Shown here piece after piece: positions 17,383-24,814 of a stretch of DNA of 56,182 nucleotides. The DNA lies in assembly GCF_015356825.1 (NCBI RefSeq), contig NZ_JAACYW010000045.1, positions 1-56,182 of the forward strand. Direction: 5' to 3'. The stretch comes from Catenulispora rubra. Its GTDB lineage: Bacteria; Actinomycetota; Actinomycetes; Streptomycetales; Catenulisporaceae. Made by a program: the position numbers and the translations under genes. The notes under the pieces are model-generated. The model ran no database searches, was not told where the DNA came from, and saw only the letters and a program-made list of their open reading frames with translations. Each line of letters begins with the position of its first letter. Position 1 is the stretch's first letter.

Positions 17383-18693
17383 TCATCTGTCCGCGGCCAC
17401 CCGCACCACCCGCGTGCAGGCCACCACGGCGATGCTGACCAGCGCGGCGAATACCACCATCGCGTTGCGGGCGGAGACGTGCTGGGTCGCGATGCCCAGA
17501 CCGACCACCGGCACGGTCAGGCCGACGTAGGCGCCGAGGAAGAACCCTGCCAGGACCTCGGCCCGGGATTCCGGGGCGGCGGTGGAGGCGGCGGCGGTGA
17601 TCGCGGCGCGGAAGGAGATGCCGGCGCCGGCACCGGCCAGGGCGCCGCCGATCACGAAGGTCGTGAGGTCCGGCAGCCACATCCCGGTGATCATCAGGGC
17701 CAGGCCGGGGATCAGCAGCAGCGGGCCGGTGCGGAGCGCGGTGCGCTGTCCCGCGCGGCTCATCGCGATCTGGGCGAGCGCGCCGGCGGCGAAGGCGGTG
17801 AACGCTACGGCGCCGGCCACCGCGTGCGAGGTCTGGTGCAGGGTGCCGGCCAGGAACGACGGGGCGAGTGAGGTGAAGACGCCGTAGACGGCGAAGGTGG
17901 CCGCGCCGGTCGCCGTGGCGGCGAGGAACATGGGGCGGGCGTGCGGCGGCACCGCGATGCGCTGCGGGCGGTAGCGGGGCATCGGGTCGGGGCGGTCGGT
18001 GGTCTCCGGGGAGAGGGCTATGAGCAGGGACAGCACCAGGAGCGTCGCGCCGAAGACGTAGTACGACAGGCGCAGCGGTTGCGGCGCGTACTGCGCGAGG
18101 AGTCCGGCGATCAGCGGGCCGACGCCGATGCCGCCGAGGTTCGCGGCGGTGGCGACGATCTGTGCTGTCTGGGAGGAGCGTGCTGTCTTTGCGGAGCGTG
18201 CGCGCTGTGCGGAGTGCGAGGCGTCAGCGAGCGTTTCGCGGTGGAGCTCGGACAGGTAGGCGGTGGCCGTCGCGGTGGTCAGGCCGATCGAGACGCCGGA
18301 GACGACGCGGGCCACGAGCAGGCCGGCCAGGCTCGGTGCGAGGACGAAGATCAGGCCGCTGAGCACGTTGACCAGCAGCGCCGGGACCAGCACCCGCTTA
18401 CGGCCGAGGCTGTCCGAGAGGTGGCCGCCGAAGAACAGGCTGGCGACCACGCCGATGGCGTAGGCGCCGAAGACGACGGTGAGCGTGATCGTCGAGAAGT
18501 GGTCGCGGCGCTGGTATAGGACGTAGAGCGGGGTGGGCACCGCGGAGAAGCCCATGTTCACCAGGAAGGCGGCCGCCGCGGCCCAGAACCCGAACGAGTG
18601 ATGGCGGCGCCGGCGTGCGTGGTCGAGGCCCCGGTCCGTAGGCGCCGTCGGCGAACCCGACGGTGCGGAGGTCGCATTGGAGATCGCAGTCAT
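17383..18693 (-). CDS. MFS transporter
   Basis: A 436-aa major facilitator with 12 predicted helices. The loop 2-3 signature is FFGGHLSDSLGRKRVL, and the N-terminus is polar and basic. It is probably a drug or metabolite exporter. A loop of about 20 residues in the middle (SHSAQRARSAKTARSSQTAQ) is encoded by three imperfect 18-bp tandem repeats, at about 18162-18215, and looks like a recent expansion. The gene is divergent from a LysR gene, with 75 bases between the starts. That arrangement fits LysR-controlled efflux. Confidence 0.9.
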   Translation of the reverse strand: MTAISNATSAPSGSPTAPTDRGLDHARRRRHHSFGFWAAAAAFLVNMGFSAVPTPLYVLYQRRDHFSTITLTVVFGAYAIGVVASLFFGGHLSDSLGRKRVLVPALLVNVLSGLIFVLAPSLAGLLVARVVSGVSIGLTTATATAYLSELHRETLADASHSAQRARSAKTARSSQTAQIVATAANLGGIGVGPLIAGLLAQYAPQPLRLSYYVFGATLLVLSLLIALSPETTDRPDPMPRYRPQRIAVPPHARPMFLAATATGAATFAVYGVFTSLAPSFLAGTLHQTSHAVAGAVAFTAFAAGALAQIAMSRAGQRTALRTGPLLLIPGLALMITGMWLPDLTTFVIGGALAGAGAGISFRAAITAAASTAAPESRAEVLAGFFLGAYVGLTVPVVGLGIATQHVSARNAMVVFAALVSIAVVACTRVVRVAADR

Positions 18694-18768
18694 GCGTCCA
18701 GCGTGCGCGCCGACGCTTATTATGTACAACGAAAAGAAATGATGACGGTCATCGACGAGAGACATAAC

Positions 18769-19644
18769 ATGGAGCTCAGGCACCTGGAGCACTTCGTCGC
18801 CGTCGCCGAGGAGCGTGGCTTCACCCGCGCTGCCGCCCGGCTGCACCTGGTCCAGTCGACGCTGTCGGTCTCGATCCGGTCCCTGGAGCGTGAACTCGGC
18901 GGGCGGCTGTTCGACCGGACCACGCATCAGGTGGAACTGACCGACACCGGCCGCGCGCTGCTCGCCGAGGCCCGGAACGTCCTGTCCGCCGTCGACGTGG
19001 CGCGGGACGCGGTCGCCGCCGCGCAGGGCGGCCTGCGCGGCACGGTCCGGGTCGGCATCATGCACTCGCTGCACCTGATCGACATGGCCGCGATGCTGAC
19101 CCGCTACCACCGGGAGCGCCCCGCGGTGCGGATCATCCCCATCACCGCGCAGAAGGGATCGGCCGAGCTGGCCGCGCGCGTCGCCGACGGGGATCTCGAC
19201 ATGGCGTTCGCCGGGCTTCCCGGCGAGTATCCGCCCGGCGTCACCGCGCACCGGCTGGCCTCCGAACCGATGCGGCTCGCCTGCCCCGACGACGACCCGC
19301 TGGCCGGCCGGGACGTCATCCCGCTCGCCGAGCTCGACGGCGCGCGCTTCGTCGACTTCCCGGTCGGCTGGGGCATCCGGAACGGCGTGGACCGCCTGTT
19401 CCTGGGCGCGGGCCTGCACCGCGTGATCGCCGTCGAGGTGACCGACATCCCGACCGCCGTCGACCTGGTCCGGGCCGGCTTCGGGTACGCGTTCCTCAGC
19501 CCGTCGCTGACCGTCGGATCACGGCCGGTGGCGCTGCGGCCGGTGGCCCCGACGCAGGAGTTCGAGGTCTCACTCCTGACCCCGGCTGAACGCCGCTCCT
19601 CGGCGGCCGCGCGGGCGCTCATCGACCTGGTGCTTGCGAGCTGA
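18769..19644 (+). CDS. LysR-family transcriptional regulator
   Basis: A 291-aa LysR protein. The N-terminal winged helix-turn-helix is MELRHLEHFVAVAEERGFTR, then AARLHLVQSTLSVSIRSLE, then LGGRLFDRTTHQVELTDTG. The remainder is a periplasmic-binding-fold effector domain. The ATG at 18769 gives the canonical N-terminus; in-frame upstream ATGs near 18738 would add unconserved residues. The divergent MFS gene is the likely target. The AT-richer gap (around 18715-18740) is where its binding site should lie. Confidence 0.92.
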   Translation: MELRHLEHFVAVAEERGFTRAAARLHLVQSTLSVSIRSLERELGGRLFDRTTHQVELTDTGRALLAEARNVLSAVDVARDAVAAAQGGLRGTVRVGIMHSLHLIDMAAMLTRYHRERPAVRIIPITAQKGSAELAARVADGDLDMAFAGLPGEYPPGVTAHRLASEPMRLACPDDDPLAGRDVIPLAELDGARFVDFPVGWGIRNGVDRLFLGAGLHRVIAVEVTDIPTAVDLVRAGFGYAFLSPSLTVGSRPVALRPVAPTQEFEVSLLTPAERRSSAAARALIDLVLAS

Positions 19645-19649
19645 GCGGC

Positions 19650-19679
19650 TTCAGCGAACTAGACCGGCTCGTCGCTGAA
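19650..19679. terminator. Weak hairpin between convergent genes
   Basis: An 8-bp stem, TTCAGCGA with TCGCTGAA, and a 14-base loop follow the LysR stop and face the SDR end. It is a plausible but weak terminator. Confidence 0.4.
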
Positions 19680-19738
19680 CGTCGGCGCCCCACCATGAAA
19701 CGCCGAGACTCGCCTCATTCCGATCTGGGCGCCACCGC

Positions 19739-20491
19739 TCAGACCTGCACCTGTCCGCCGTCGACGAAGTGCTCGGCGCCGGTGATGAACGAGCTCTCCG
19801 GTCCGGCGAGGAAGGCGGCCAGCGCTGCGACCTCCTCGGGGCGGCCCATGCGCTGGAGTGGGACCTGGGAGGCGAGCGCGGTGTGGAAGTCCTCTGTGGT
19901 CTGGCCGAATCGGGTGGCCAGGCCCTCGAGGGCGGGGGTGGCGATGGGGCCGGGCGTGATGACGTTGACCCGCACGCCGCGCGGGGCCAGTTCGGCGGCC
20001 CAGGTGCGGCCGAGGCTGCGGACGGCGGCCTTCGACGCGGCGTAGACGCCCATGCGGTCGACGCCCTGGTGGATGGTGGTGGAGCCGAGCAGGATCACCG
20101 ACGCGGGCTCTGCGAGCAGGGGCAGGGCCTTCTGGACGGTCAGCAGGCTGCCCTTGGTGTTCACCCCGAAGACGTGGTCGAACTGCTCCTCGGTGACGTC
20201 GGTCAGGCTTGAACCGTCGCCCAGGCCGGCGTTGGCGACCACCACGTCGAGCCGCCGTCCGTCGCCGCGGATGACGTCCATGACGCGGTCGATGTCGGCG
20301 GCGCGAGAGACGTCCGACTGCACCGGGACCGCGTTCGGACCCATGTCCTTCGCCGCGGCTTCGAGCTCGTCGGCGCGCCGGCCGGTGATGTAGACCCGGG
20401 CTCCGTCGTCGGCGAAGCGCTGGGCGATGGCCCGTCCGATGCCGGTGGAGGCTCCGGTGACCAGGGCTGTCTTTCCGTCCAGGGGGCTCAT
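19739..20491 (-). CDS. Short-chain dehydrogenase/reductase (SDR)
   Basis: A 250-aa classical SDR with TGASTGIGRAIA at the N-terminus, the VANAGLGDG motif (in place of NNAG), catalytic Ser in LLGSTTIHQG, YAASK for the Tyr/Lys pair, and the C-terminal HFVDGGQVQV. TGRRADE after strand 2 suggests NADP(H). The start ATG at 20491 is preceded by GAGAGGA. It is divergent from a TetR gene across a mirrored pair of operators, so it is very probably that regulator's target. Confidence 0.92.
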   Translation of the reverse strand: MSPLDGKTALVTGASTGIGRAIAQRFADDGARVYITGRRADELEAAAKDMGPNAVPVQSDVSRAADIDRVMDVIRGDGRRLDVVVANAGLGDGSSLTDVTEEQFDHVFGVNTKGSLLTVQKALPLLAEPASVILLGSTTIHQGVDRMGVYAASKAAVRSLGRTWAAELAPRGVRVNVITPGPIATPALEGLATRFGQTTEDFHTALASQVPLQRMGRPEEVAALAAFLAGPESSFITGAEHFVDGGQVQV

Positions 20492-20509
20492 GACGTCGGT
20501 CCTCTCGTA

Positions 20510-20564
20510 GTTCTTGACTGCCTGGTCCAGAACGTAGCCCATTCTGGACCGGGTGGTCAAGAAC
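20510..20564. promoter_or_regulatory. Mirrored double operator between SDR and TetR genes
   Basis: Two 24-base dyads, at 20510-20533 and 20541-20564, each follow GTTCT(T/G)GAC N6 GTC(C/A)AGAAC. They are inverted copies of each other around base 20537. As a result GTTCTTGAC/GTCAAGAAC (outer) and GGTCCAGAA/TTCTGGACC (inner) are perfect nested arms. This is probably two binding sites for the TetR at 20580, one per divergent promoter. Confidence 0.75.
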
Positions 20565-20579
20565 GGGTATCGTTGCGGC

Positions 20580-21170
20580 ATGGCGCGCCCCCGGAGCTTT
20601 GACGAGGAAGAGGTTTTGCGTGTCGCCAGGGACCAGTTCTGGGCGACGGGCTACGCGGCGGCGCGGGTTGACGACATCGCGGCGGCCACCGGCCTGGGGA
20701 AGGGCAGCCTCTACGGCGCGTTCGGCGACAAGCACCAACTGTTCCTGCGGGCCTTCGACGAACACTGCGCCGCGCTGGTCGAAGGCGTGCGCCGGGACCT
20801 GGACGGCCCGGATGCCGGCGCGTTCGAGCGGTTGCGCACACATGTGACGGCAGTCGCGGACGCCACCGCCTCAGACGTGTGCCTGCGCGGCTGCCTGCTC
20901 GCGAAGGGCACCGCCGAGCTCTCGGGACAGGACCCGGCGGTCGTGGCAACGGCCCGCCGCACCTTCGCGGCCATCGAAGGACTGATCGCCTCCTGCGTTG
21001 CCGGGGCCCAGCGGGCGGGCGAGATCGACCGGGACGCCGACCCCGGCCGCCTCGCCGGACTCCTGCTGGCCGTGCTGCGCGGGATCGAGGCCCTGGGCAA
21101 GGGCGGCAGCAGCGCTGAATCGCTGCGCGCGATCGCTGAAACGGCCATGGCCGTCCTGCCTCGGTCGTAG
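20580..21170 (+). CDS. TetR-family regulator
   Basis: A 196-aa TetR protein that starts MARPRSFDEEEVLRVARDQF and continues with VDDIAAATGLGKGSLYGAFGDKH, the usual TetR helix-turn-helix. The C-terminal domain has the VCLRGCLLAKGTAEL pattern of the subgroup that regulates divergent SDR or reductase genes. The start is set by the canonical MARPR N-terminus. It faces the SDR gene across the double operator at 20510-20564. Confidence 0.92.
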   Translation: MARPRSFDEEEVLRVARDQFWATGYAAARVDDIAAATGLGKGSLYGAFGDKHQLFLRAFDEHCAALVEGVRRDLDGPDAGAFERLRTHVTAVADATASDVCLRGCLLAKGTAELSGQDPAVVATARRTFAAIEGLIASCVAGAQRAGEIDRDADPGRLAGLLLAVLRGIEALGKGGSSAESLRAIAETAMAVLPRS

Positions 21171-21201
21171 GAGGTAGGACCCTGAGATGGGGGTGTAGTG
21201 C

Positions 21202-21528
21202 TCAGGTCTGCTCGGAAGCCGGCACCGGAACCTCCAGATCGACCAACGGCGCGTACAACTGCCCGCCGTAGCAGTCGGAATCGCGCAGGTCGCCCTGGCG
21301 CACCGGTCGCGGCATGGAGACCTTGACCGCCTCGGCGCGGTCGTGGTGGACCACCAGGACGTCGGCGGGATCGCCGCCGTAGAGCTCGGCGAAGAGCTCG
21401 GGCGTCAGCACGCCGGAGTTCCGCAGCGCCTCGTAGCTCGCGGTGTCGCGGCCCATGAAGTCGAAGGTCAGGACGAACGGCCCGGCGTTCTTGGAGCGGA
21501 TCAGGGAGCACAGGTCGAGCAGGCGCAT
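21202..21528 (-). CDS. DUF4387 family protein
   Basis: A 108-aa protein recognised by its pattern: CSLIRSKNAGPFVLTFDFMG near the N-terminus and VVHHDRAEAVKVSMPRP in the middle. DUF4387 proteins occur next to, or fused with, AtuA-like (DUF1446) proteins, and the pair is presumed to form one enzyme of unknown reaction. The ATG overlaps the AtuA stop (TGATG), so translation is coupled. It is the last gene of the GntR-controlled set. Confidence 0.85.
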   Translation of the reverse strand: MRLLDLCSLIRSKNAGPFVLTFDFMGRDTASYEALRNSGVLTPELFAELYGGDPADVLVVHHDRAEAVKVSMPRPVRQGDLRDSDCYGGQLYAPLVDLEVPVPASEQT

Positions 21529-22898
21529 CAGGGCTTCACCTCTTCGTGGACGGTGCGGAACATCTCGTGCGGGTCGGTGGGTTCGACCACGTGGTTCAGC
21601 GTGAACTCGTACAGTGGGCCGCGGTCGATCTCCGGTGGCGAGAACGGGTACGCGATGGTGCTGGCCAGGCCCTCGTACTGGGGGATCGGCAGGTGGGAGC
21701 TGGCGTGCGCGACGAAGGTGGCGACGGCGTGCGCGACGGCCTGGGTCGGCGCCGTGACCGTGATCAGCACGCCGAGCTCGTGCACGGGGCGGTCGCGGTC
21801 CGGGTCGTTGACGCCGAGCACCGCGTTCCGGCCGTAGAGGCGGTAGTCGATGTCGATGTCGTCGGGATCGACGCGGCCGCCGAACACGTCGCGGATCTTG
21901 GCCCGGAAGTACTCCTTCGCCATCGGAAGCAGCGTCGGCAGCTGCTCGATGACCACGCGGTCGCGGATGCCGCCGATCGCGATGGTCTGGTAGCCGACCA
22001 GGCGTGAACCCTCCAGCTTGATCGTGTAGGTGTCGCCGGGCAGGTATTCGGCGCCGGCGACGCGCACCGTCCACTCGTCGACCGCGGTATAGGTGGCGTT
22101 CGAGGTGTCCAGGACACCCGACGGCTCCGTGATCAGATACGGGTTGGCGTTCTCGTACAGCGTGTGCGCGGCCACCGAGTGCGGCGTGAGCCGGACGGAC
22201 GGATCGAGCGTCTGGACGTCGAAGTGGTCGTCGCGCAGGTGGACGAACAGGCCGTCGGGCCTCGGCGGGATGGCGCAGGCCGCGCCGCACTCGACGGTCT
22301 TGGCCGCGTGCCAGGTCAGACCGGGGTCGGCGCCCATCGCGTGGGGGAGCGCCGCGAACAGGGCGGTGTCGCTGGCGCGTCCGGCCAGGACCACCTCGGC
22401 GCCGTCGCGCAGTGCCTGCTGGATCGGCTCGACGCCCATCATGCCTACCACATGGCTGTCGGTCAGGGTGTTGACGTCGATCGGCGGCGCGGGGTGCAGC
22501 GGGCGGATACGGCCCTGGTCGTAGCGCTTAATGAGGTAGTCAGGGTCCTGGTCGGCGTATATGAGGGCGAGCTTGAATCCCAGGCCTTCCTCCCGCGCGA
22601 TCTCCCGGGCGATGTCGGCCACCAGGTCGACGCCCACATCGCGACCGCTCGTGCCGCAGGACCCGATGATCAGCGGCACGCCGAGTGCGTCACGCGCTTC
22701 GAGTAGCAGCCGGAGATCGCGGCCGACGGCCTCCCGCGACAGCTTCGGCTGCCCGGCGCCCAGGTAGTACGGCCCGCTGTCGGTCGAGCCGGCGTCGCAG
22801 GCGATGACATGCGGGCGCAGGGCGACTCCGCGTTCCAGCGACTCGACGGGGAAGCCCGCGCCGAGGGCCCCGGTGGGGGCGAGGATCCTGATCTCCAT
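21528..22898 (-). CDS. AtuA/DUF1446 family protein
   Basis: A 456-aa protein of the acyclic terpene utilisation AtuA family (DUF1446). Signatures are ACDAGSTDSGPYYLG near residue 35, IIGSCGTSGRD, and the middle segment VVLAGRASDTALFAALPHAMG. The name comes from the Pseudomonas citronellol locus, but the activity of this subgroup is not established, and no acyl-CoA enzymes are nearby. The gene lies 88 bases after the GntR gene. A perfect TTGCTATAGCAA site is 26 bases upstream of the ATG, so it can be regulated independently of the transporter. Together with DUF4387 it probably acts on the substrate imported by the ABC system. Confidence 0.85.
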   Translation of the reverse strand: MEIRILAPTGALGAGFPVESLERGVALRPHVIACDAGSTDSGPYYLGAGQPKLSREAVGRDLRLLLEARDALGVPLIIGSCGTSGRDVGVDLVADIAREIAREEGLGFKLALIYADQDPDYLIKRYDQGRIRPLHPAPPIDVNTLTDSHVVGMMGVEPIQQALRDGAEVVLAGRASDTALFAALPHAMGADPGLTWHAAKTVECGAACAIPPRPDGLFVHLRDDHFDVQTLDPSVRLTPHSVAAHTLYENANPYLITEPSGVLDTSNATYTAVDEWTVRVAGAEYLPGDTYTIKLEGSRLVGYQTIAIGGIRDRVVIEQLPTLLPMAKEYFRAKIRDVFGGRVDPDDIDIDYRLYGRNAVLGVNDPDRDRPVHELGVLITVTAPTQAVAHAVATFVAHASSHLPIPQYEGLASTIAYPFSPPEIDRGPLYEFTLNHVVEPTDPHEMFRTVHEEVKP

Positions 22899-22923
22899 GG
22901 TGCCGTTCTCCGTTCTTTGCAAT

Positions 22924-22935
22924 TTGCTATAGCAA
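22924..22935. promoter_or_regulatory. GntR operator, site before the AtuA gene
   Basis: The perfect 12-bp palindrome TTGCTATAGCAA lies 26 bases upstream of the AtuA start. It is one of four related sites in this cluster. Confidence 0.75.
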
Positions 22936-22986
22936 GCCTGCGGTGGGGCTGCGTTGGTAGGGGAGAGGGGCGTCCCCGGTCCGGGC

Positions 22987-23694
22987 CTAGGCGTCCCAGC
23001 CGGCGAGGTCGCCCGCCGAGGACGCGGCATGGACCCGCGCCAGCTGTTCGGCCAGGTCGCTGTTCCGGTCGCGCAGGGCCGCGAGGATCTGGTGGTGCTG
23101 GCCGTAGCGCTGGATCTGGCTGGTCGCGCCCGCGTTGAGCTGGGCGGCGGCGATCTTCAGCCGTTCGGAGCGGCTGAACGCGCGGACCTGGGTCAGCGTG
23201 CGCGTCAGCTGGATGTTGTCGGCCGCGAGCTCGATCTCGGCGTGGAAGTCGCGGACCGCGTTGAAGATCCGCTCCACCTGGTCGGGGGTCAGCTCCCGGC
23301 CGGCGTCGCGGTCCGCGCGCAGGACGGCCGCGGCGTCGTCGGCGGCGTCGAGCAGCTGCTGCATCCGTTCGAGCTGCGTCTTTGTGGCCTTCTCGGCGGC
23401 GAAGCGCGCGGCCACTCCTTCCAGGGCCGCCTCGATGGTCCCGCTCTCGGACCGCGCCTGCGGGGAGACGGTGGCCACGCGCAGGGAGCGGGGTCCGGTG
23501 CGTTCGACGAGCTGTTCCTGCTCCAGCCGGCGCAAGGCCTCCCGGACCGGCGTCGGACTCACCCCGAGGCCGGCGGCCAGACCGCGCTCGGTGATCTTGT
23601 CGCCCCAGGGCAGGTCGCCCTGGACGATCGCCGCCCGCAGCGCCTTGTAGGCCTGGTCGGCGAGCGACTGCGAGCTGAGTTCCGGGAGCGTCAT
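22987..23694 (-). CDS. GntR-family (FadR-type) regulator
   Basis: A 235-aa GntR regulator. The winged helix-turn-helix is at residues 10 to 75: LADQAYKALRAAIVQGDLPW, ITERGLAAGLGVSPTPVREAL, RLEQEQLVERTGPRSLRV. It is followed by an FCD-type helical ligand domain with metal-binding histidines in VRDFHAEIELA and GQHHQIL. The ATG is 4 bases after the ATPase stop. It probably represses the ABC importer and AtuA genes through the TTGCTATAGCAA sites, one of which lies at its own 5' end. The inducer is probably a carboxylic acid, as for most FCD-domain regulators. Confidence 0.92.
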   Translation of the reverse strand: MTLPELSSQSLADQAYKALRAAIVQGDLPWGDKITERGLAAGLGVSPTPVREALRRLEQEQLVERTGPRSLRVATVSPQARSESGTIEAALEGVAARFAAEKATKTQLERMQQLLDAADDAAAVLRADRDAGRELTPDQVERIFNAVRDFHAEIELAADNIQLTRTLTQVRAFSRSERLKIAAAQLNAGATSQIQRYGQHHQILAALRDRNSDLAEQLARVHAASSAGDLAGWDA

Positions 23695-23698
23695 GGTC

Positions 23699-24814
23699 CT
23701 ATTCGATTTCTGCTACAGCAAATTTGTCAAACGCCTCCGCCTCGTCGCTGACCGGGCTGGCCGCGTCGTCGACCACGCTGACCTGGACAGAGCCGGTGGT
23801 CAGCGGCCGAGGGGTCGACGCCTGCAGCACCTGCGGTCCGACCTGCACGGTGTGCAGGAAGCTCTCACCCAGGAAGGTGCTGTGCGTGACCTGCCCCGAC
23901 CAGCCGGGCTCTGCGGCTCCCGGCACTTGCTCCGAGACGGACAGCGACTCGGGCCGCACCGCCAGGGTCACAGCGCCCGGCCCCGGCGTGACGTCGGCGC
24001 GGAACCGCACGCCGCCGAGCAGGCCCGGCGCCTCCAGCACGTAGACGTCGCCGCCGACGTGATGCGCGATCCCGGTCACGAAGTTGCAGCGGCCCAGGAA
24101 CTCGGCGACGAACCGGCTGCCAGGTCGCCGGTAGACGTCCAGCGGCGGCCCGGCCCGCACGATCCGACCGCCGCTCATCACCAGGATCTGGTCGCTCATG
24201 GCCAGCGCCTCGGTCTGGTCGTGGGTGACGAAGACGGTCGTGATGCCGAGGTCGCGGTGCAGGGCGCCGAGCCAGTCGCGGGCCCGGTCGCGCAGCTTGG
24301 CGTCCAGGTTGGAGAAGGGCTCGTCCAGCAGCAGCGCGGTCGGGCCGTGCGCCAGCGCGCGGGCCAACGCGACACGCTGCTGCTGCCCTCCCGACAGCTC
24401 GTGGGGATGCGCGTCGGCGCGGTGACTCAGCTCGACAAGCTCCAGGACCTCCGCGACCCGCCTCTTGATCTCGGCCCGGTCGGTGCGGCGGACTTTGAGC
24501 GGGAAGCCGACGTTGGCCGCGACCGTCAGGTGCGGCCACAGCGCGTAGGACTGGAACACCACCCCCAGCTCGCGGCGCTCGGCCGGGACGTTGCGGCGTT
24601 GCCGCGCGTCGAACAGCACGCGGTCGCCGTGGCGGATGATGCCGTGCGACGGGGTCTGGAACCCCGCGATGGACATCAGGGTCGTGGTCTTCCCGCAGCC
24701 CGACGGCCCGAGCAGGGTGACGAACCGTCCGTCGGGCACGGTGAAGCTGACGTCGTCCAGGACGCGGGCGGCCCCGAAGGTCTGGGTCAGGGAACGTATG
24801 GAGATCTCAGGCAT
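23699..24814 (-). CDS. ABC transporter ATP-binding protein (PotA/FbpC-like)
   Basis: A 371-aa importer ATPase. Walker A is GPSGCGKTTT, the Q-loop is VVFQSYALWPHL, the signature is LSGGQQQRVALARAL, Walker B is LLLDEPFSNLD and the switch is THDQTEALAMSD. The C-terminal part is a TOBE-type domain, as in the iron, spermidine and phosphonate families. It overlaps the permease gene by 8 bases. The last codons include an imperfect copy of the GntR operator (core TGCTACAGCA at 23711-23720), so a regulatory site may be embedded in the coding sequence. Confidence 0.93.
   Translation of the reverse strand: MPEISIRSLTQTFGAARVLDDVSFTVPDGRFVTLLGPSGCGKTTTLMSIAGFQTPSHGIIRHGDRVLFDARQRRNVPAERRELGVVFQSYALWPHLTVAANVGFPLKVRRTDRAEIKRRVAEVLELVELSHRADAHPHELSGGQQQRVALARALAHGPTALLLDEPFSNLDAKLRDRARDWLGALHRDLGITTVFVTHDQTEALAMSDQILVMSGGRIVRAGPPLDVYRRPGSRFVAEFLGRCNFVTGIAHHVGGDVYVLEAPGLLGGVRFRADVTPGPGAVTLAVRPESLSVSEQVPGAAEPGWSGQVTHSTFLGESFLHTVQVGPQVLQASTPRPLTTGSVQVSVVDDAASPVSDEAEAFDKFAVAEIE
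23708..23722. promoter_or_regulatory. GntR operator-like site inside the ATPase 3' end
   Basis: TGCTACAGCA with flanking TTC and AA is an imperfect copy of the TTGCTATAGCAA palindrome. It lies 14 bases upstream of the GntR start and inside the last codons of the ATPase gene. Confidence 0.5.
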
